DNA of 64,000 bases from Symsagittifera roscoffensis (taxonomy: Eukaryota > Xenacoelomorpha > Acoela > Convolutidae): the NCBI RefSeq assembly GCF_963678635.1, contig NC_087068.1:17239872-17303871 (forward strand), given 5' to 3'. Numbering within the stretch: position 1 is the first letter of the stretch; each line of letters begins with the position of its first letter. This document shows positions 20,740-31,484 of this stretch, one piece after another. The notes under the pieces are model-generated. The model was given only the letters and a program-made list of their open reading frames with translations. It ran no database searches and had not been told where the DNA came from. The translations under genes and the position numbers were made by a program.

Positions 20740-21129
20740 TTAACCTTTTACTTTATTCAATCGTCTCAAGATACAAATTTTGTCCCTGTGATTGGGACAT
20801 TCAAGTACTTCATTCTCTTTTACATTTTCAGTCATTTCATATCGAGTTCTCACGGGTAAGGCATATCCCAACTTCCTTCCCCTCTGGATTGTTATGGGTA
20901 TGTCAAGAGTATTCAGCAAGACACTGACGCAGAGACCGCTCTTGGTTATCGAGAAGGATCTTCCTAAAACAGCAGCACTTTGACTATTTGGATTGGAGAC
21001 TATGCATACTTGCTTGCTATCACTTAATTCATTATAATTTTTCATCCGTAAGACTACAATTTCAGCTTCGTTCGCTTCCAGCCTTATCCTTCTACTCAAG
21101 AACACCGGCGCTTTATTTTCATTTGCCAT
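20740..21129 (-). CDS. Protease-RT linker domain of family 1
   Basis: 130 codons between protease and RT. The sequence is beta-rich and non-repetitive, with segments such as SVLLNTLDIPITIQRGRKLG that recur between protease and RT in several Gypsy lineages. No catalytic motif is seen. It probably belongs to the pol polyprotein as a structural linker; this is inference from position. A dUTPase-like fold is a weaker alternative that I cannot support from motifs. Confidence 0.5.
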   Translation of the reverse strand: MANENKAPVFLSRRIRLEANEAEIVVLRMKNYNELSDSKQVCIVSNPNSQSAAVLGRSFSITKSGLCVSVLLNTLDIPITIQRGRKLGYALPVRTRYEMTENVKENEVLECPNHRDKICILRRLNKVKG

Positions 21130-21171
21130 TATCAGATTTACCGGTTTAATTACGTACTTCCTATCCGGGTT

Positions 21172-22002
21172 TCAAATCCTGAACATGGCATTGTTTAGAT
21201 TAATCGTTACGTCGAAGTTCCTGATGAAGTCTCTGCCTAAAATTAACTGGTCAGACTCGTCTAGGTTCTCGACCACAAGAAAGCTCATCCACAGGTTGCG
21301 TTCCCCTAGATTTAGGACTATTATTGGTGTTCTGCCTAGTACTCGCAGCGCCCCTTTGTTCGCAGCTGATAGCCGTATTCTTGAGTCTATCAAGTCATCT
21401 TTGTCGAAACCCATTCGTTCCCAAGTTTCGATTGGTATAACACTCAAGAACGCTCCCGTATCAAGTAACCCACGTAATTGAGTCTTCTTGCCACTTATGT
21501 CAAGCACAAGTGCTGATACGTCTGCTTCCGTCCCGATGTGCATTGCAGCTTCTTCCAGCATGACGCAGTGTCCAATCGATCTCACTTTTAGTTCTTCTTT
21601 GCCCACGTAGATCTGCCCCGCTAGATCTTCATCACGTGTTATCATGGTTTTCGTATAGATGTTTATCCCATCTATATTTAGCATCACGTCATGCGGACCA
21701 TAAGCTTCTGTGTACCTGTTATCAACTCGGACTGACTTGCTACCCCCTCTTGTGAGTAGTGCCCTCAATGCTCTAGAAGTCGTTTGTGGGCTTATACCAC
21801 TCAAGTAATCTGCGTACACATCAACGTGCATTATTGTCTGGTCGCTGGGTTCGCTCAAGTTTCTCATGACTTCATGGCCGCCCACGGTGATTATTGACAT
21901 TATTCTGGCTCCGATCTTTGTTATGCCAAAAGGCTTTCCCGTCACCATTTTCAGAGTGTTGCAATTTCCACTCTTTGTCGACCCCGCTACGGCTTCTGGC
22001 AC
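21172..22002 (-). CDS. Retropepsin-like aspartic protease of family 1
   Basis: 276 codons. The catalytic signature LLDTGAFLSVIP is visible, followed by the hydrophobic flap region and ILGRDFIRNFDV, the conserved second half (ILGxD) of Ty3/Gypsy proteases. It would cut the Gag-Pol precursor inside the particle. It lies between gag and the linker/RT frames, as expected for the family. The N-terminal half before the catalytic motif is longer than a minimal protease (about 100 residues) and carries no motif I recognise. Confidence 0.8.
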   Translation of the reverse strand: MPEAVAGSTKSGNCNTLKMVTGKPFGITKIGARIMSIITVGGHEVMRNLSEPSDQTIMHVDVYADYLSGISPQTTSRALRALLTRGGSKSVRVDNRYTEAYGPHDVMLNIDGINIYTKTMITRDEDLAGQIYVGKEELKVRSIGHCVMLEEAAMHIGTEADVSALVLDISGKKTQLRGLLDTGAFLSVIPIETWERMGFDKDDLIDSRIRLSAANKGALRVLGRTPIIVLNLGERNLWMSFLVVENLDESDQLILGRDFIRNFDVTINLNNAMFRI

Positions 22003-22047
22003 TGGTACCGACCAACCTAACGTCTCGTTTAACTTCTGTTTTTCTAT

Positions 22048-24423
22048 CTACTGTTTCAATCGTTGCTCTATTTCCTTCGTCGCTAGGTCCTGTTTCACTT
22101 TGTTAATAGCCTCTGCCGCCGCTTTCTCATAATTTATCTCTAGGGCGTTCTTGGCCGTGGCCTCTATTGCACTGTTGACTTGCGTTACAGCTTTCACCGT
22201 CTTCGTCGGCAGTTCCGCACTCGGTGCTTCCGAATTTTTTGTTTCAAATTCGGTTTGTCTGTTTCTCTGGTTCTGCACCGCCGCTAAAGCCAACTTATGC
22301 TTGGGGTGACTTTGGTTCTTGACTGCCTTCCAAAACAGAGGACAGTCCAGCCTGAAGTGCCCCTCTTGATTGCAGAAGAAACATCTCGCGCCAATCTTGA
22401 TGATCAAGCCACTATAGAACTCGTGTTCTTCCGTCTGGCTCATATCTTCCTCATCTGGTGCAAATCCCAGATTCTTCATGCCCTGTTTGTATGTTGTGCA
22501 ATCCGCCACGTGATAATCAGCTGACCCACAGTTTGCGCATGATCTACGTTTGTCCATGTCATCTCTAGGCTTATACCATGACGACCTTTGTGGTTGACTC
22601 CCCGCTTGCATGTTCCTGTTATCCGAATATGAGTATTTCTTGGTTTTCATTAGCATGTACTCTCTTGACTTCTGTCTCATCTCTTCTGGAGTCGCTGCGC
22701 TATCTTTCGACAGTGTATAGTACGTTGCTAACATTGTTCTCAAGTCGTCACTTTTCACCCCGTCAATGAACTTTGAGGCGATGCTGAAGTTCCTTCTGTT
22801 TGTTGACTCCTCAGGATCACTCCTTCGTCTCAAGCTCTCAAGATCATCCAGGAACCGATCAATTGATTCATCGTCCCTTTGCCTTCTCTTTTCAAATCGC
22901 ATCATCGCTTGGTGACCCTTCATGCCTGACCCGAATCGATTCAACAATATCTCGAAGATTTTGTCCGCAGTGTCGCGCTCCTCTTCCTTCTTTGCAACTA
23001 CGCATTTTAACGCCGTGCCTTCTAAGTTGCTGAGTATCGCTGTGCAGGCTTGTCTCTCGTCGTTCAAGTTGTCTTGTTCCAAATGTAATCTCATGACTTC
23101 TAGCCAAGTATCAATGCATCCGTCTGAATCATCTTTGAATTCTTTTGGCGTTTTGAAAATTTTCCTGGATTTGCAACCTCCTCTTTCGCTCGAGTCAGTG
23201 TTCCTCGTGGCGAAGGCCTCCAGTGTCCTGTTCATCATCTCCCAGGTGCTCGCCCATGTCATGGCGTCCGGTCCCACGTTATTGTAGGTCGTGGAATCAC
23301 CTGGACCACTCGTCAAATTTGCGGTTCCACTTTTCATAATTGTCTTGACCCCCCCCCCCCGGTGCTTTGCTCGCCGCATCCCGGGGTATTGGTAATGGTG
23401 TTGACTCCCGTTTGTTCCGTTGCGGTTCCACGAAATCAACTCTGTTACCTTGCGTTCGATCCATTACCGGCCTGTCTTGTGATGTAGAGTTTCTCAAGAT
23501 GGCATCTAGTTTTGCCTGTATGGCACATGAACTCTTAGCCTGGTCCCTTCTCATTGTGTCCATTCTCGTTTCCAGACTCCCCAACTGGCTGTTCACAGCG
23601 TCATACCGTTGCTTCATTTCTTGCATGTCTTTTTTGATGTTCTTATCTCGCTCTCCATCAGTGGCCTCTACCTTGTCTGACATCTGCTGAAGCTTTTCCT
23701 CTGTCGCCCTCGCCAGATTGAAATAGTTGCCCAATTACTCGTGTTTGTTGTATTCTATATCTTTCTTTATCACCTCTCTATCCTCCTCGCTGTGCTTTAG
23801 TTTCTTGTCGATCTGATCTAGCTTCGCCATCAAATCGCCCAGTTCAAGAGGAATTGTTGTTTCATGGTGGCTGCCGGCTGCTGCCCCCTGTTTAACTTGG
23901 TCATCGTCTTGGTTGGCCTCTGTTGTTATCGTGGAGACTGTTCCAAATGTTTTGCCTTTCTCGGTTTTCGGTTCTTCCGCCACTACGTCTCTCGACTTCA
24001 TTCCAGCCATCATCGCTATCCTCTCTGTGAATGACGTTCTTTTTGCTTGAGACTCGTCCTTTACTGTTTCTGGCGTGTTGCCCGTCGTGTACTCCACGGT
24101 GTCTATTGGTGAGAATTCCATCGTTTTTTGATTTTGTTCCTCTGCATTCGGTATCGGTGTCGACTCCGTTGTCTTCTTCTCCACCTCATCAACACTCTGA
24201 TCTGTTGTTTCTAGGTCAATTCAATGGCGGGTTCCGTTTGTTTTCCCTCAGCGCCCTCTTTTGTCTTGTTATCTTTTGAACTTCTTGTGTTGACCATGCT
24301 CACTGAAAAGTTCTTCCTTGTTATTCTTGGGCCAACCGTTGTCACTTTTCGTTGCGACGAGTTATGTTTTGTCTTTGACTCCGTAGCTCTTTTTTCAGCT
24401 ATCGGTACCCTGCTCCGTCTCAT
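22048..24423 (-). CDS. gag: Gag region of family 1 (full copy)
   Basis: Structural polyprotein region of the element; it would form the cytoplasmic particle and bind the RNA. It starts with a basic, low-complexity segment, followed by a long charged coiled-coil-like stretch (repeated K/E/Q heptads), a capsid-like core with an LxxFxxRRQxxDESIDRFLDDL signature, and two cysteine clusters, CANCGSADYHVADC and CFFCNQEGHFRLDC. The second fits the CX2CX4HX4C zinc knuckle of Gag nucleocapsids. The protease follows immediately at lower coordinates. A second copy at 1-1,971 shows the same order with roughly 85-90% similarity by eye. The region looks broken in a few places. Confidence 0.8.
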
Positions 24424-24698
24424 GATTTTTATTTACAACTATTTCTATTTACAATAGTACTATTTACAAAATTCTATTCGAAGGATAAAATTTCTGATAA
24501 TAAATATAAAAAAAAAACAACGTTCCTATTCCCTTTTAGGATTTATAAAAATTTTACTAATTCGTGATCCCAACAGAATCGGATCTATCGCGATTTAACG
24601 TTCCGACTAGTCCTATCGCTTTTGATTTAGTTTTTTCGACCTGTCTTAAGACCCTTTAGTCCTGTCACACCACTTTTTTGTACCGTCCCAAGATCTCC

Positions 24699-25060
24699 CG
24701 GTACTGTCCCAGCACTTCTATGTACTGTCCCAAGACCTACCGGTACTGTCCCAACACTTCTGTGTACTGTCCCAAGACCTCCCGGTACTGTCCCAACACT
24801 TCTATGTACTGTCCCAAGACTTCCCTGGTGCTGTCCCAAGACTCTTAGGTAGTGTCCCAAGACTTTCTGGTGCTGTCCCCAGACTGCCCTGTCCCAAGAC
24901 TGCTTGTCCCAAGACTGCCTGTCCCAAGACTGCCTGTCCCAAGACTGCCTGTCCCAAGACTGCTTGTCCCAAGACTGCCTGTCTCAAGACTGCCTGTCCC
25001 AAGACTGCCTGTCCCAAGGCTGCCTGTCCCAAGACTGCCTGTCCCAAGACTGCCTTGAAC
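24699..25060. repeat. 42-bp and 15-bp tandem arrays in the family 1 LTR (copy 2)
   Basis: Three 42-bp units (CGGTACTGTCCCAACACTTC start) cover 24,699-24,828. Then about eleven 15-bp units of TGCCTGTCCCAAGAC cover 24,890-25,055. Both share the core GTCCCAAGAC with the array in the other LTR but not its unit length. Confidence 0.9.
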
Positions 25061-25919
25061 CACTGTACCTTCTATCACCACTTGAGCTCTAGTAAACGTT
25101 TTCCCAAAAAACACAATCTTACTGGCCAAAAGTTAGAATAACCAACCCCCTTGTATTTATTTCTTTTAATATTTTGATGAAAGTTGAAACACATTTTGTT
25201 CGAGGTGTCTTGTGCTCACCTGTTTATCCAAAACCGATTAAAACCTTCTTATCAAAAGCGTCAAAATCTGAACAGAGAAAAAAATATATATCGATAAAAG
25301 CAAAGAAATAAACCCACCTAAAACTCAAAGGTGACTTGTGTCAACCCTTTATCTGAACAACAACAAAAAAAATTGTCTGGTACCTGATTTCCACGCGTTC
25401 TCCTCCCCCTGCTAGCGATCTTTTGGGGTATCACAAAAACTGTTCCCCCCTCCCGATCCGACCAGGGTATCTACCTTAATTCGATGTTAAATTTGGATAT
25501 CCGCTTCTTATAACCAACGCGTGTAAGAATCTAATGTAACTAAATCGACGATGCCGATCAATTAGTTACTCTAATGTGTCCCCCCTTTTTACACTTTACA
25601 ACCACCAACCTCTAACCTAACCAGCCCCCTTCTAACCTCCCCACTCTTTAGCCCCCCTCTTAAGCCAAAAATTACCTTAAGCGCCGGGTGCTAAACCTCT
25701 CGAGAGAAAACCGTAGAACCTGTTTCCAGGCCTGCTTGAGAAAAAACGTTCCTCAAAACAGTGGGGTTCCGCTTATCCAATTTTACAGTTATCTCCTATA
25801 ATGTAAAGTGGATTTTAACGATACCCGTTTGACCAACTTGAGAACACCCCTGTCCTCTCTTGCTGCTCTGATTCCGTGCTGGTTGTTTCCTTGACTTGTC
25901 CTGCACCTGATCACCAGCA

Positions 25920-26120
25920 CCACTTTCCCCCTTGGCTGGTCACATGTTCCAGTCAAGTCTCCTATTGGTCCAGCTAAGTCCCTGTGAACCACTTTCCCAA
26001 TCGGCTGGTCACCTGTTCCAGTCAAGTCTTCTAATGGTCCAGCTAAGTCCCTGTGAACCACTTCCCCACTCGACTGGTCACCTGTTCCAGTCACGTCTCC
26101 TAATTGTCCAGCTAAGTTGC
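25920..26120. repeat. About 69-bp repeat block in LTR copy 2
   Basis: Three units with GGTCACCTGTTCCAGTCA and GTGAACCACTTCCCCACT cores, homologous to 3,990-4,215. It sits upstream (on the element strand) of the short-unit array. Confidence 0.85.
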
Positions 26121-27500
26121 AAGCTATCTGAAAACCCTTCACAACGCCCCACACTCGGGCACCCTTTCAGATTGCTGTGATGATCGAAACGATCGGTCTT
26201 ATAAAAAACAGTATGGGTATACTATTTAATTAATATAAAGGTTTGATCCAACTAATTTGGTGTCAAAGTCACTGTCATTTTTTGTTTTATAGTTTTTGTT
26301 CCTTTTTCTATACTTTTTTTCTGTTTTTGTTTCGCTTTTTGTCTTTTTCCTCGTTTTTTAGTCCCCCTAGTTACCCCCTTACTCGGTTAGCTAAGCCTCG
26401 TTCGGAGAGCGTACCAGGAAGTTTTCTCGAGTTTTATAAAAAAGCTATCACGGTACAACCGGAAGGTTTACACGTTCCCGCTGAACCTTACCAACAGTAC
26501 TCTAGAATGGGCATGTAGCCCGGAGCTGCGTCAAGTGGGTTCGACTCCGTAGTCATGATGTCGTAAAAACACCCAGGAGCGCCATAAAAACACTACATAA
26601 CAGTCGCCTACTTCGGTCACATATGATGTTAGAGAAAAATAGGCCCTACAACCATTGGCTCAAGAGTCAGGGACACTATCTCTTGTGTTTTTCTACCTCG
26701 AACGGTCGGAGCCAATTCGGTTCGCTTTCGATATGAGACTAAGAACCCGTTACAGCTTAAAGGCCACTACCAAAATACCCCCCCCCCCCCACTCTAGAAA
26801 AGAAGAACGCCCCCATACTTAGGTCTCAAAATACCCAAAATTCACGAACGCCGTTAAAAACAGGGTCGGAACAATCCGCACAGTTACTTTTTGTTAGACA
26901 GTGGAACTTTGATCCATTTCAGATGGATCAACCTAAAACTCGCCTTATCTCAACATAACAACATAACAATAAAACACATTCAAGAAAACTAAATTGAGAA
27001 CTCACATGTCGGCACACTCGAGAATTAGAGATAACTAAATTAGTGAGCAACTTGAGAATTAAGCATAATAACTTGAGAAGTTTGATACTAATATATTTCA
27101 GCATGGGAAATAAGTTTGACTCTAGAATCGAAGTTTTGGTCTGAACCATTGGGACACCACAGTTGTCCACCTTTCCACTGATGGTTCACTCTGGTTCAGC
27201 TCGGATGAATAGGTTCTTCTTTCGCAATCGTTTCTTCTCCTATTTCAGGATGAGACGGCTCTACTCGCGCTTGATTTATATCTGGAAATTGCGAATAGCA
27301 AATTCCCGCTGTTTTATTCAAGTACCTTCCCGCGATTGTAAATTGGTCGTTCTGATCGTCTATTTCTGAGATTTTCAGTTTTTGCGCGAAAGTTGAGCAT
27401 GACAGGCTCAATTCGAATTTTTGAAAAATTAAATTTCCTCCCAAAATTACGTGGTTCGTATTGCTCAAGATCAAACTTCCAAATATGACCGACTGGCACA

Positions 27501-27965
27501 ACGAGAGTAGCATTAGAGGCCTTAGTGATTCAAAATCTTTTTTTTTCAGAAATTCGAAATGTGACGTTACATTTCTGAGAAATGCTAAAACGGCCATTTT
27601 GAGCCGAAAAACAGAAAAAAAACAGAACAACAACCAAAATAGCAAGAGACAGTCAGTAGAAGATATCGAAAAAAACAAAACCTCTTATCGTGACATTCAC
27701 GCACGATAAGACAGCTAATTAGAGACAACAGACGAAAAGGAGGCTTCAGTGGGGAAGGAGTAAAGAGCAGTACCCTACCGTGCCACGAATTGGGAGTAAT
27801 AACGACGTTATTAAGTGAAATCACGGAATCGGAGGCTCGGCCCCCCAGAGACAATATAGATGGTGAGGGACTATAAAGAACTGACTTTTTAGCTACTCTG
27901 ATGCCTAAACATTTGAATTACAACCGGTATTTTTTGATATTTTAGAATATGAGTAGCTAGAAAAA
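27501..27965. other. Flank between family 1 LTR and the plus-strand LTR-like repeat
   Basis: The host or older repeat sequence just outside the right LTR. A 9-bp stem hairpin (CTTATCGTG ... CACGATAAG) lies at 27,683-27,709. A more GC-rich stretch at 27,692-27,870 has a short plus-strand open frame of about 60 codons with no recognisable similarity. Nothing else is seen. Confidence 0.4.
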
Positions 27966-29697
27966 GGAAAGGGTCAATCCATCTCCAATGGATTTAATAT
28001 AAAACTGTCACCAAAAGCATAGTAATAGGATATTCGAGCCGTGTTTTTAATAACAATCACGTAGTCTGACGATCCGAGACCCAGCTATGCGGTTGTGTTC
28101 GCATGTAAGCGGAAGCTGCTAAAAAGTCGTTTGAATGATGGCCTGAAAAAAGTAACTTTTTACTTAGCCCTAAACAGACCAGAAATGAGACGGTGAAAAA
28201 AGACTAGAATTTAGGTAACTGACGTCGGCCAGCCGTCTATAGGTACTTCTTCTACGCTCCGTCACTGTGTAGTATTTGGGCGAATGTTACATAGACGTTT
28301 TTATGGCGCTCCTGGGTGGGCCTGTCAAAGGCATAAGACCACCATGAACAGCAAACGTTTCAGCGACGAACCCTCCGCTCCGGGCGTATGCCCGAGTTAG
28401 AGGCCTTCATTACCTTTGTTGTACAAGGGGGAAGGTGCCGACCCTCCGCCTAGTACTATTTAGCTTTTTAACGTAGTTGAGACCGAAAATTTTGGGGGCA
28501 ATAGGGTTATGTGGGAAGTCATGAGCCCGCTGATCCCAAGGTCCTGGGACCAAAAACATTTAAAGCGAAAGCGTAAAAATGAACTAAAATAAAGTAAAAA
28601 CAAGAAAAAATCAAAAACAAATTTATCTGAAAAGAAAAAGTACAAAAAACAGTAGAAAAATCCAAAAAAGACCAAAAACAATAAAAAACATAAATTGACA
28701 GTTTATATCTTATTTCCGGACAAGATGCGTTCTGACTTTCCTATTTGTTGTTGTTTCAGATTGATTTGTATCATTTCTGATAGAAAGATTGAGTGTTTTG
28801 GTAGCGGGTTAAGTAACCCTCCCTTGAGTGTTATTTGAGTATTTAAGCACGTTAATGGTAATTTTGCCGTTGACCGGAGGGTAGAGTGGCAAGCTGACCG
28901 ACGTGTTCCAGACTCAACAGGGGCATCAGGGACAACATCCGCAACGATTGTTGGGTATCGTTGACACAATTTTGGTATCATTCGGGTACTATTTCATTAA
29001 AACTTAAGTGGTGGGTGGCACAATTGGCGCGGTCCGATTGCACCCTCCATCGATTGCAAATTGCCGAGTTAAGGGTCTTAATTCGGGTATTTTGGTGCAA
29101 AAGAGGGTATAGTAATATTAATTAACGACTACTAAAAGATTAATATCCTTACTATATATTACCTATCTCCTATTTAGACCCGAGAAACACACCAATTTTG
29201 TCGAAAATTACTGATTTTCGACTAAACTGTCAAACCCCAAAAATTCAGATATCCGAGCTTTTCCGAACAGCAAAAAGCTTCTGTACAGTAAGCTACTACG
29301 TAGTTCAATCCCCCTAAATAAAGAAACCGCGCGGAAAAAATCTTAATAAGGTTGGCGAAAACAAAATTTTTTCGATCAAAACTTTTGCAATTTTCCGAAT
29401 TTCGTCAATATATTTTGAGGATCGAGTTTTTGAGTTTTTAGAGTTAGAGCAATAAAAGTTTTTGTGTAAGGAGTGTGCTAGTATAATGTGTTCGGTTGCT
29501 AGCAAAATTTTTAAGTTACCTTCCGAATAGCTCCGTGGATAGAGCTAGAGACTTAATGATTGGAAAAGGAAGGAATCGGAGGGTCCAAATTTGATAGTTT
29601 TTGGCCAAATTTTTGTTTCAAAACCAAATTTGATCCACTTTTTTGCAATATTTCAGTGCCGTACGGGGTTACTACGTTCGTTTCAAATATTTTTAGG
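27966..29697 (+). repeat. LTR-like repeat of family 2, copy 1
   Basis: About 1.73 kb, direct repeat of 31,485-33,232, with abrupt edges (starts at AAGGGTCAATCC, ends at ATTTTTAGGCA). On the plus strand it holds TTTTTATGGCGCTCCTGGGT and CTCCGGGCGTATGCCC, which are found in reverse orientation in the family 1 LTRs. It is therefore probably the LTR of a related Gypsy element in the opposite orientation. No TG...CA ends were identified, so the true LTR limits are unknown. No coding frame of note. Confidence 0.6.
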
Positions 29698-30883
29698 CAC
29701 TTAAAAGCACATCAAATTTCATTAAAAACATACGACCTTGCCCAGATTTTAACCCTCTTATTTTGTTGCGGGTCTCCTTCCCTACCTCTACGCTACAGAT
29801 CTATGATACCTTGAAGCTAAAGTGCTATTTGTAATATACTAGCCTGTCTTTATATCATTAGCATTGGCTGTACTTAATAGCTGGATCAAAATGAACACTT
29901 TCGAGATCATCTCATTTTGTCGCAACAATTGCATCGCAACAATATTTGCCTTTTAGCTTGGAAAAAAGAGAGTTAATAATATAACAAAAGCCCTGCTTGT
30001 GCAAACACATGAATGCAAAAATTACAAATAATTACCACAAAAAGAATTTGCAGAAAATCTGAAAAAACTATGAAAGTCTATGAAAATAACGCAATTACAC
30101 CTGAATTGATTTCAAAAAAAAAATGCTTAGACCTAAAACAAACCAAACTAATTGAAACTAGATCTAGTTTCATGCCCTTTTAGAACAAAAAAAGAAACCA
30201 TGCATCCAAAAAAAACTGCGAAAAACTGAAAATTTATTTGCGGAAAACAATTTTAGCAGAAAAATCCAAAAAAGTTTTATCTCTAATAGAAAATTTTGGC
30301 GCGTATAAAAACCAGAAAACCATGAACTATAGTTACCTTCATGAGTATGAAGAAAAAAGTGTCAAAAAAACTACCAAAAGTTAACAGCAAAAATTACCCG
30401 GCAAGTAAGACGACAAAATGTGGGTCGAAATTAAACAAGCCGACAAAAAATTAACTTACATCTTGAAATCTTTTTCAGCTGTGATGAAATTATCACTTTA
30501 GTCAGAACTAAGAATATGCGCAAATGATGTCAAAGAGCATCAGTCCAAGTTACAAAATCAACTCCATGTTTGCTTCAAGAAAAACTAGAGTTGTTGCCAT
30601 TAACGGTCTACGCTCATATAAGAGCCGTTCACTTTGAGATCTGTCTAGATTTGTCATCGCCAATGTTATCGCTCAAAAACCGCTGACTTAATCGACAAAC
30701 TGTTAGGAAATTGCATCACGCTTAAGCACCACTTTGGAGCAGTATGGTAAGACCTAATTAGATCAATCATAGATTCATTTTACGCCGTGTTGCAAAACAG
30801 ACGCTAACGGACGACACGGTCAAAAAACAAAATTTTCGAACCCTTCTTGAATGCACGATTCATCAAAACAACTTTGCCATCAC
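29698..30883. other. AT-rich sequence between LTR copies; no clear gene
   Basis: Poly(A/T)-rich with many AAAAATTTT-type runs. A short minus-strand open frame at about 30,556-30,685 and two acceptor-like CAG/GAG sites near 30,675-30,710 could be the next exon of the candidate gene to the right, but I could not choose between them. Confidence 0.3.
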
Positions 30884-30957
30884 CTGAAGACATCAGTCCT
30901 CGGCCGAATTTCTGGTCTCAAGAGCGCATACCAATGTGCCACTTTTTCAACATTAGT
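30884..30957 (-). CDS. Candidate host exon (74 bp)
   Basis: Minus strand, open, bounded by TTTTTTAAG (acceptor) and CAG|GTGATG (donor). It codes for a compact stretch including VEKVAHWYALLRPEIRPR. Its phase (starts at 0) fits the phase at the end of the exon at 31,139-31,292, giving an intron of 181 bp. The acceptor is not strong. Gene identity unknown. Confidence 0.35.
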
Positions 30958-31138
30958 CTTAAAAAATTAGCCGAAAATTTAAATTTGCCCAAGAACGAAT
31001 GACGATGGACTTGAAACTCTTATAACAGGATCTGCGACATTTTACGTGGGAAAAGGGGCCTCGATTTTAACTAATAATCTGACAATAGTGTATAAATTTT
31101 GAATGCAATTGGAAAAGACACTATCCGCTCTCTCTTAC

Positions 31139-31292
31139 CCACCCACTTCCAAGTTTCAACAAGTTTTCGTTTCTCTGAAGAGGATACTTGTCACCCAATT
31201 CGGCCACAAAGCACTGGGTCAGATATGAATTGTGGTATTTAATCGGCATCTCTTCCAACACCTCTTCGTAATTCAGCCTCATTTTTTGCAAT
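31139..31292 (-). CDS. Candidate host exon (154 bp) between two LTR copies
   Basis: Minus strand. Acceptor GGCTTTACAG and donor TGG|GTAAGA both fit consensus. In between the frame is open and codes for about 51 residues with ordinary protein composition (for example RLNYEEVLEEMPIKYHNSYL), unlike the surrounding AT-rich DNA. Upstream exons would lie where the LTR-like repeat at 31,485 now begins, so the gene may have been interrupted. I do not recognise the protein. Confidence 0.45.
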
Positions 31293-31484
31293 CTGTAAAG
31301 CCATTTGAATGTTTAAGCATTACTCATTGCTTTTAATTACTTTCTCACATTTCTCAATCACAAGAAATAATCCTAAATCAAGCTGCATATTGTATTATAA
31401 TATTCTTCCTGTAATAAAAATTTGGTTACAATATGACTTTCATGAACAGAATCACCAAACAGAGAAAATCATAGTTCTTGAAGA

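Larger units (their letters stand above)
2200..27500 (-). mobile_element. Giant Ty3/Gypsy-like LTR retrotransposon (family 1), LTR to LTR
   Basis: About 25.3 kb, read on the minus strand. Seen in order: LTR (24,570-27,500), gag with zinc knuckles, aspartic protease, linker, RT with YVDD, RNase H, charged tether, integrase with a GPF module, then about 11 kb of further same-strand reading frames, then a second LTR (2,200-6,151). RT-RNaseH-integrase order and the integrase C-terminal module place it in Ty3/Gypsy. Usual Gypsy elements are 5-12 kb, so this one is exceptionally long. Gag of another copy follows directly at 1-1,971, so the left LTR is shared in a tandem. The two LTRs differ by roughly 5-10% in alignable blocks (by eye) plus indels, so the insertion is not recent. 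The element looks broken, with on the order of ten breaks. Confidence 0.85.
24570..27500 (-). repeat. 5' LTR of family 1 element
   Basis: About 2.9 kb. The right edge is sharp: homology with the other copy stops after ACTGGCACA at 27,500, so on the element strand the LTR begins TGTGCCAGTC. The left edge is not resolved to the base because both copies continue into gag leader. It holds a Pol II-like AT-rich start region, a conserved core near 26,565-26,600, a 69-bp repeat block (25,920-26,120) and a short tandem array (24,699-25,060). A possible primer-binding site starts near 24,575 on the minus strand (TGGGATCACGAATTAG), but I could not match it to a named tRNA. Confidence 0.75.

Noticed and set aside
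24627-25129. Open frames with repeated LGTGS- and VLGQA-type peptides
   Set aside because: Same reason: a 15-bp unit (five codons) in the LTR gives open frames by construction.
27196-27854. Minus-strand frames at the right LTR edge
   Set aside because: Phe/Leu/Ser-rich frames typical of AT-rich non-coding DNA; they cross the LTR boundary.
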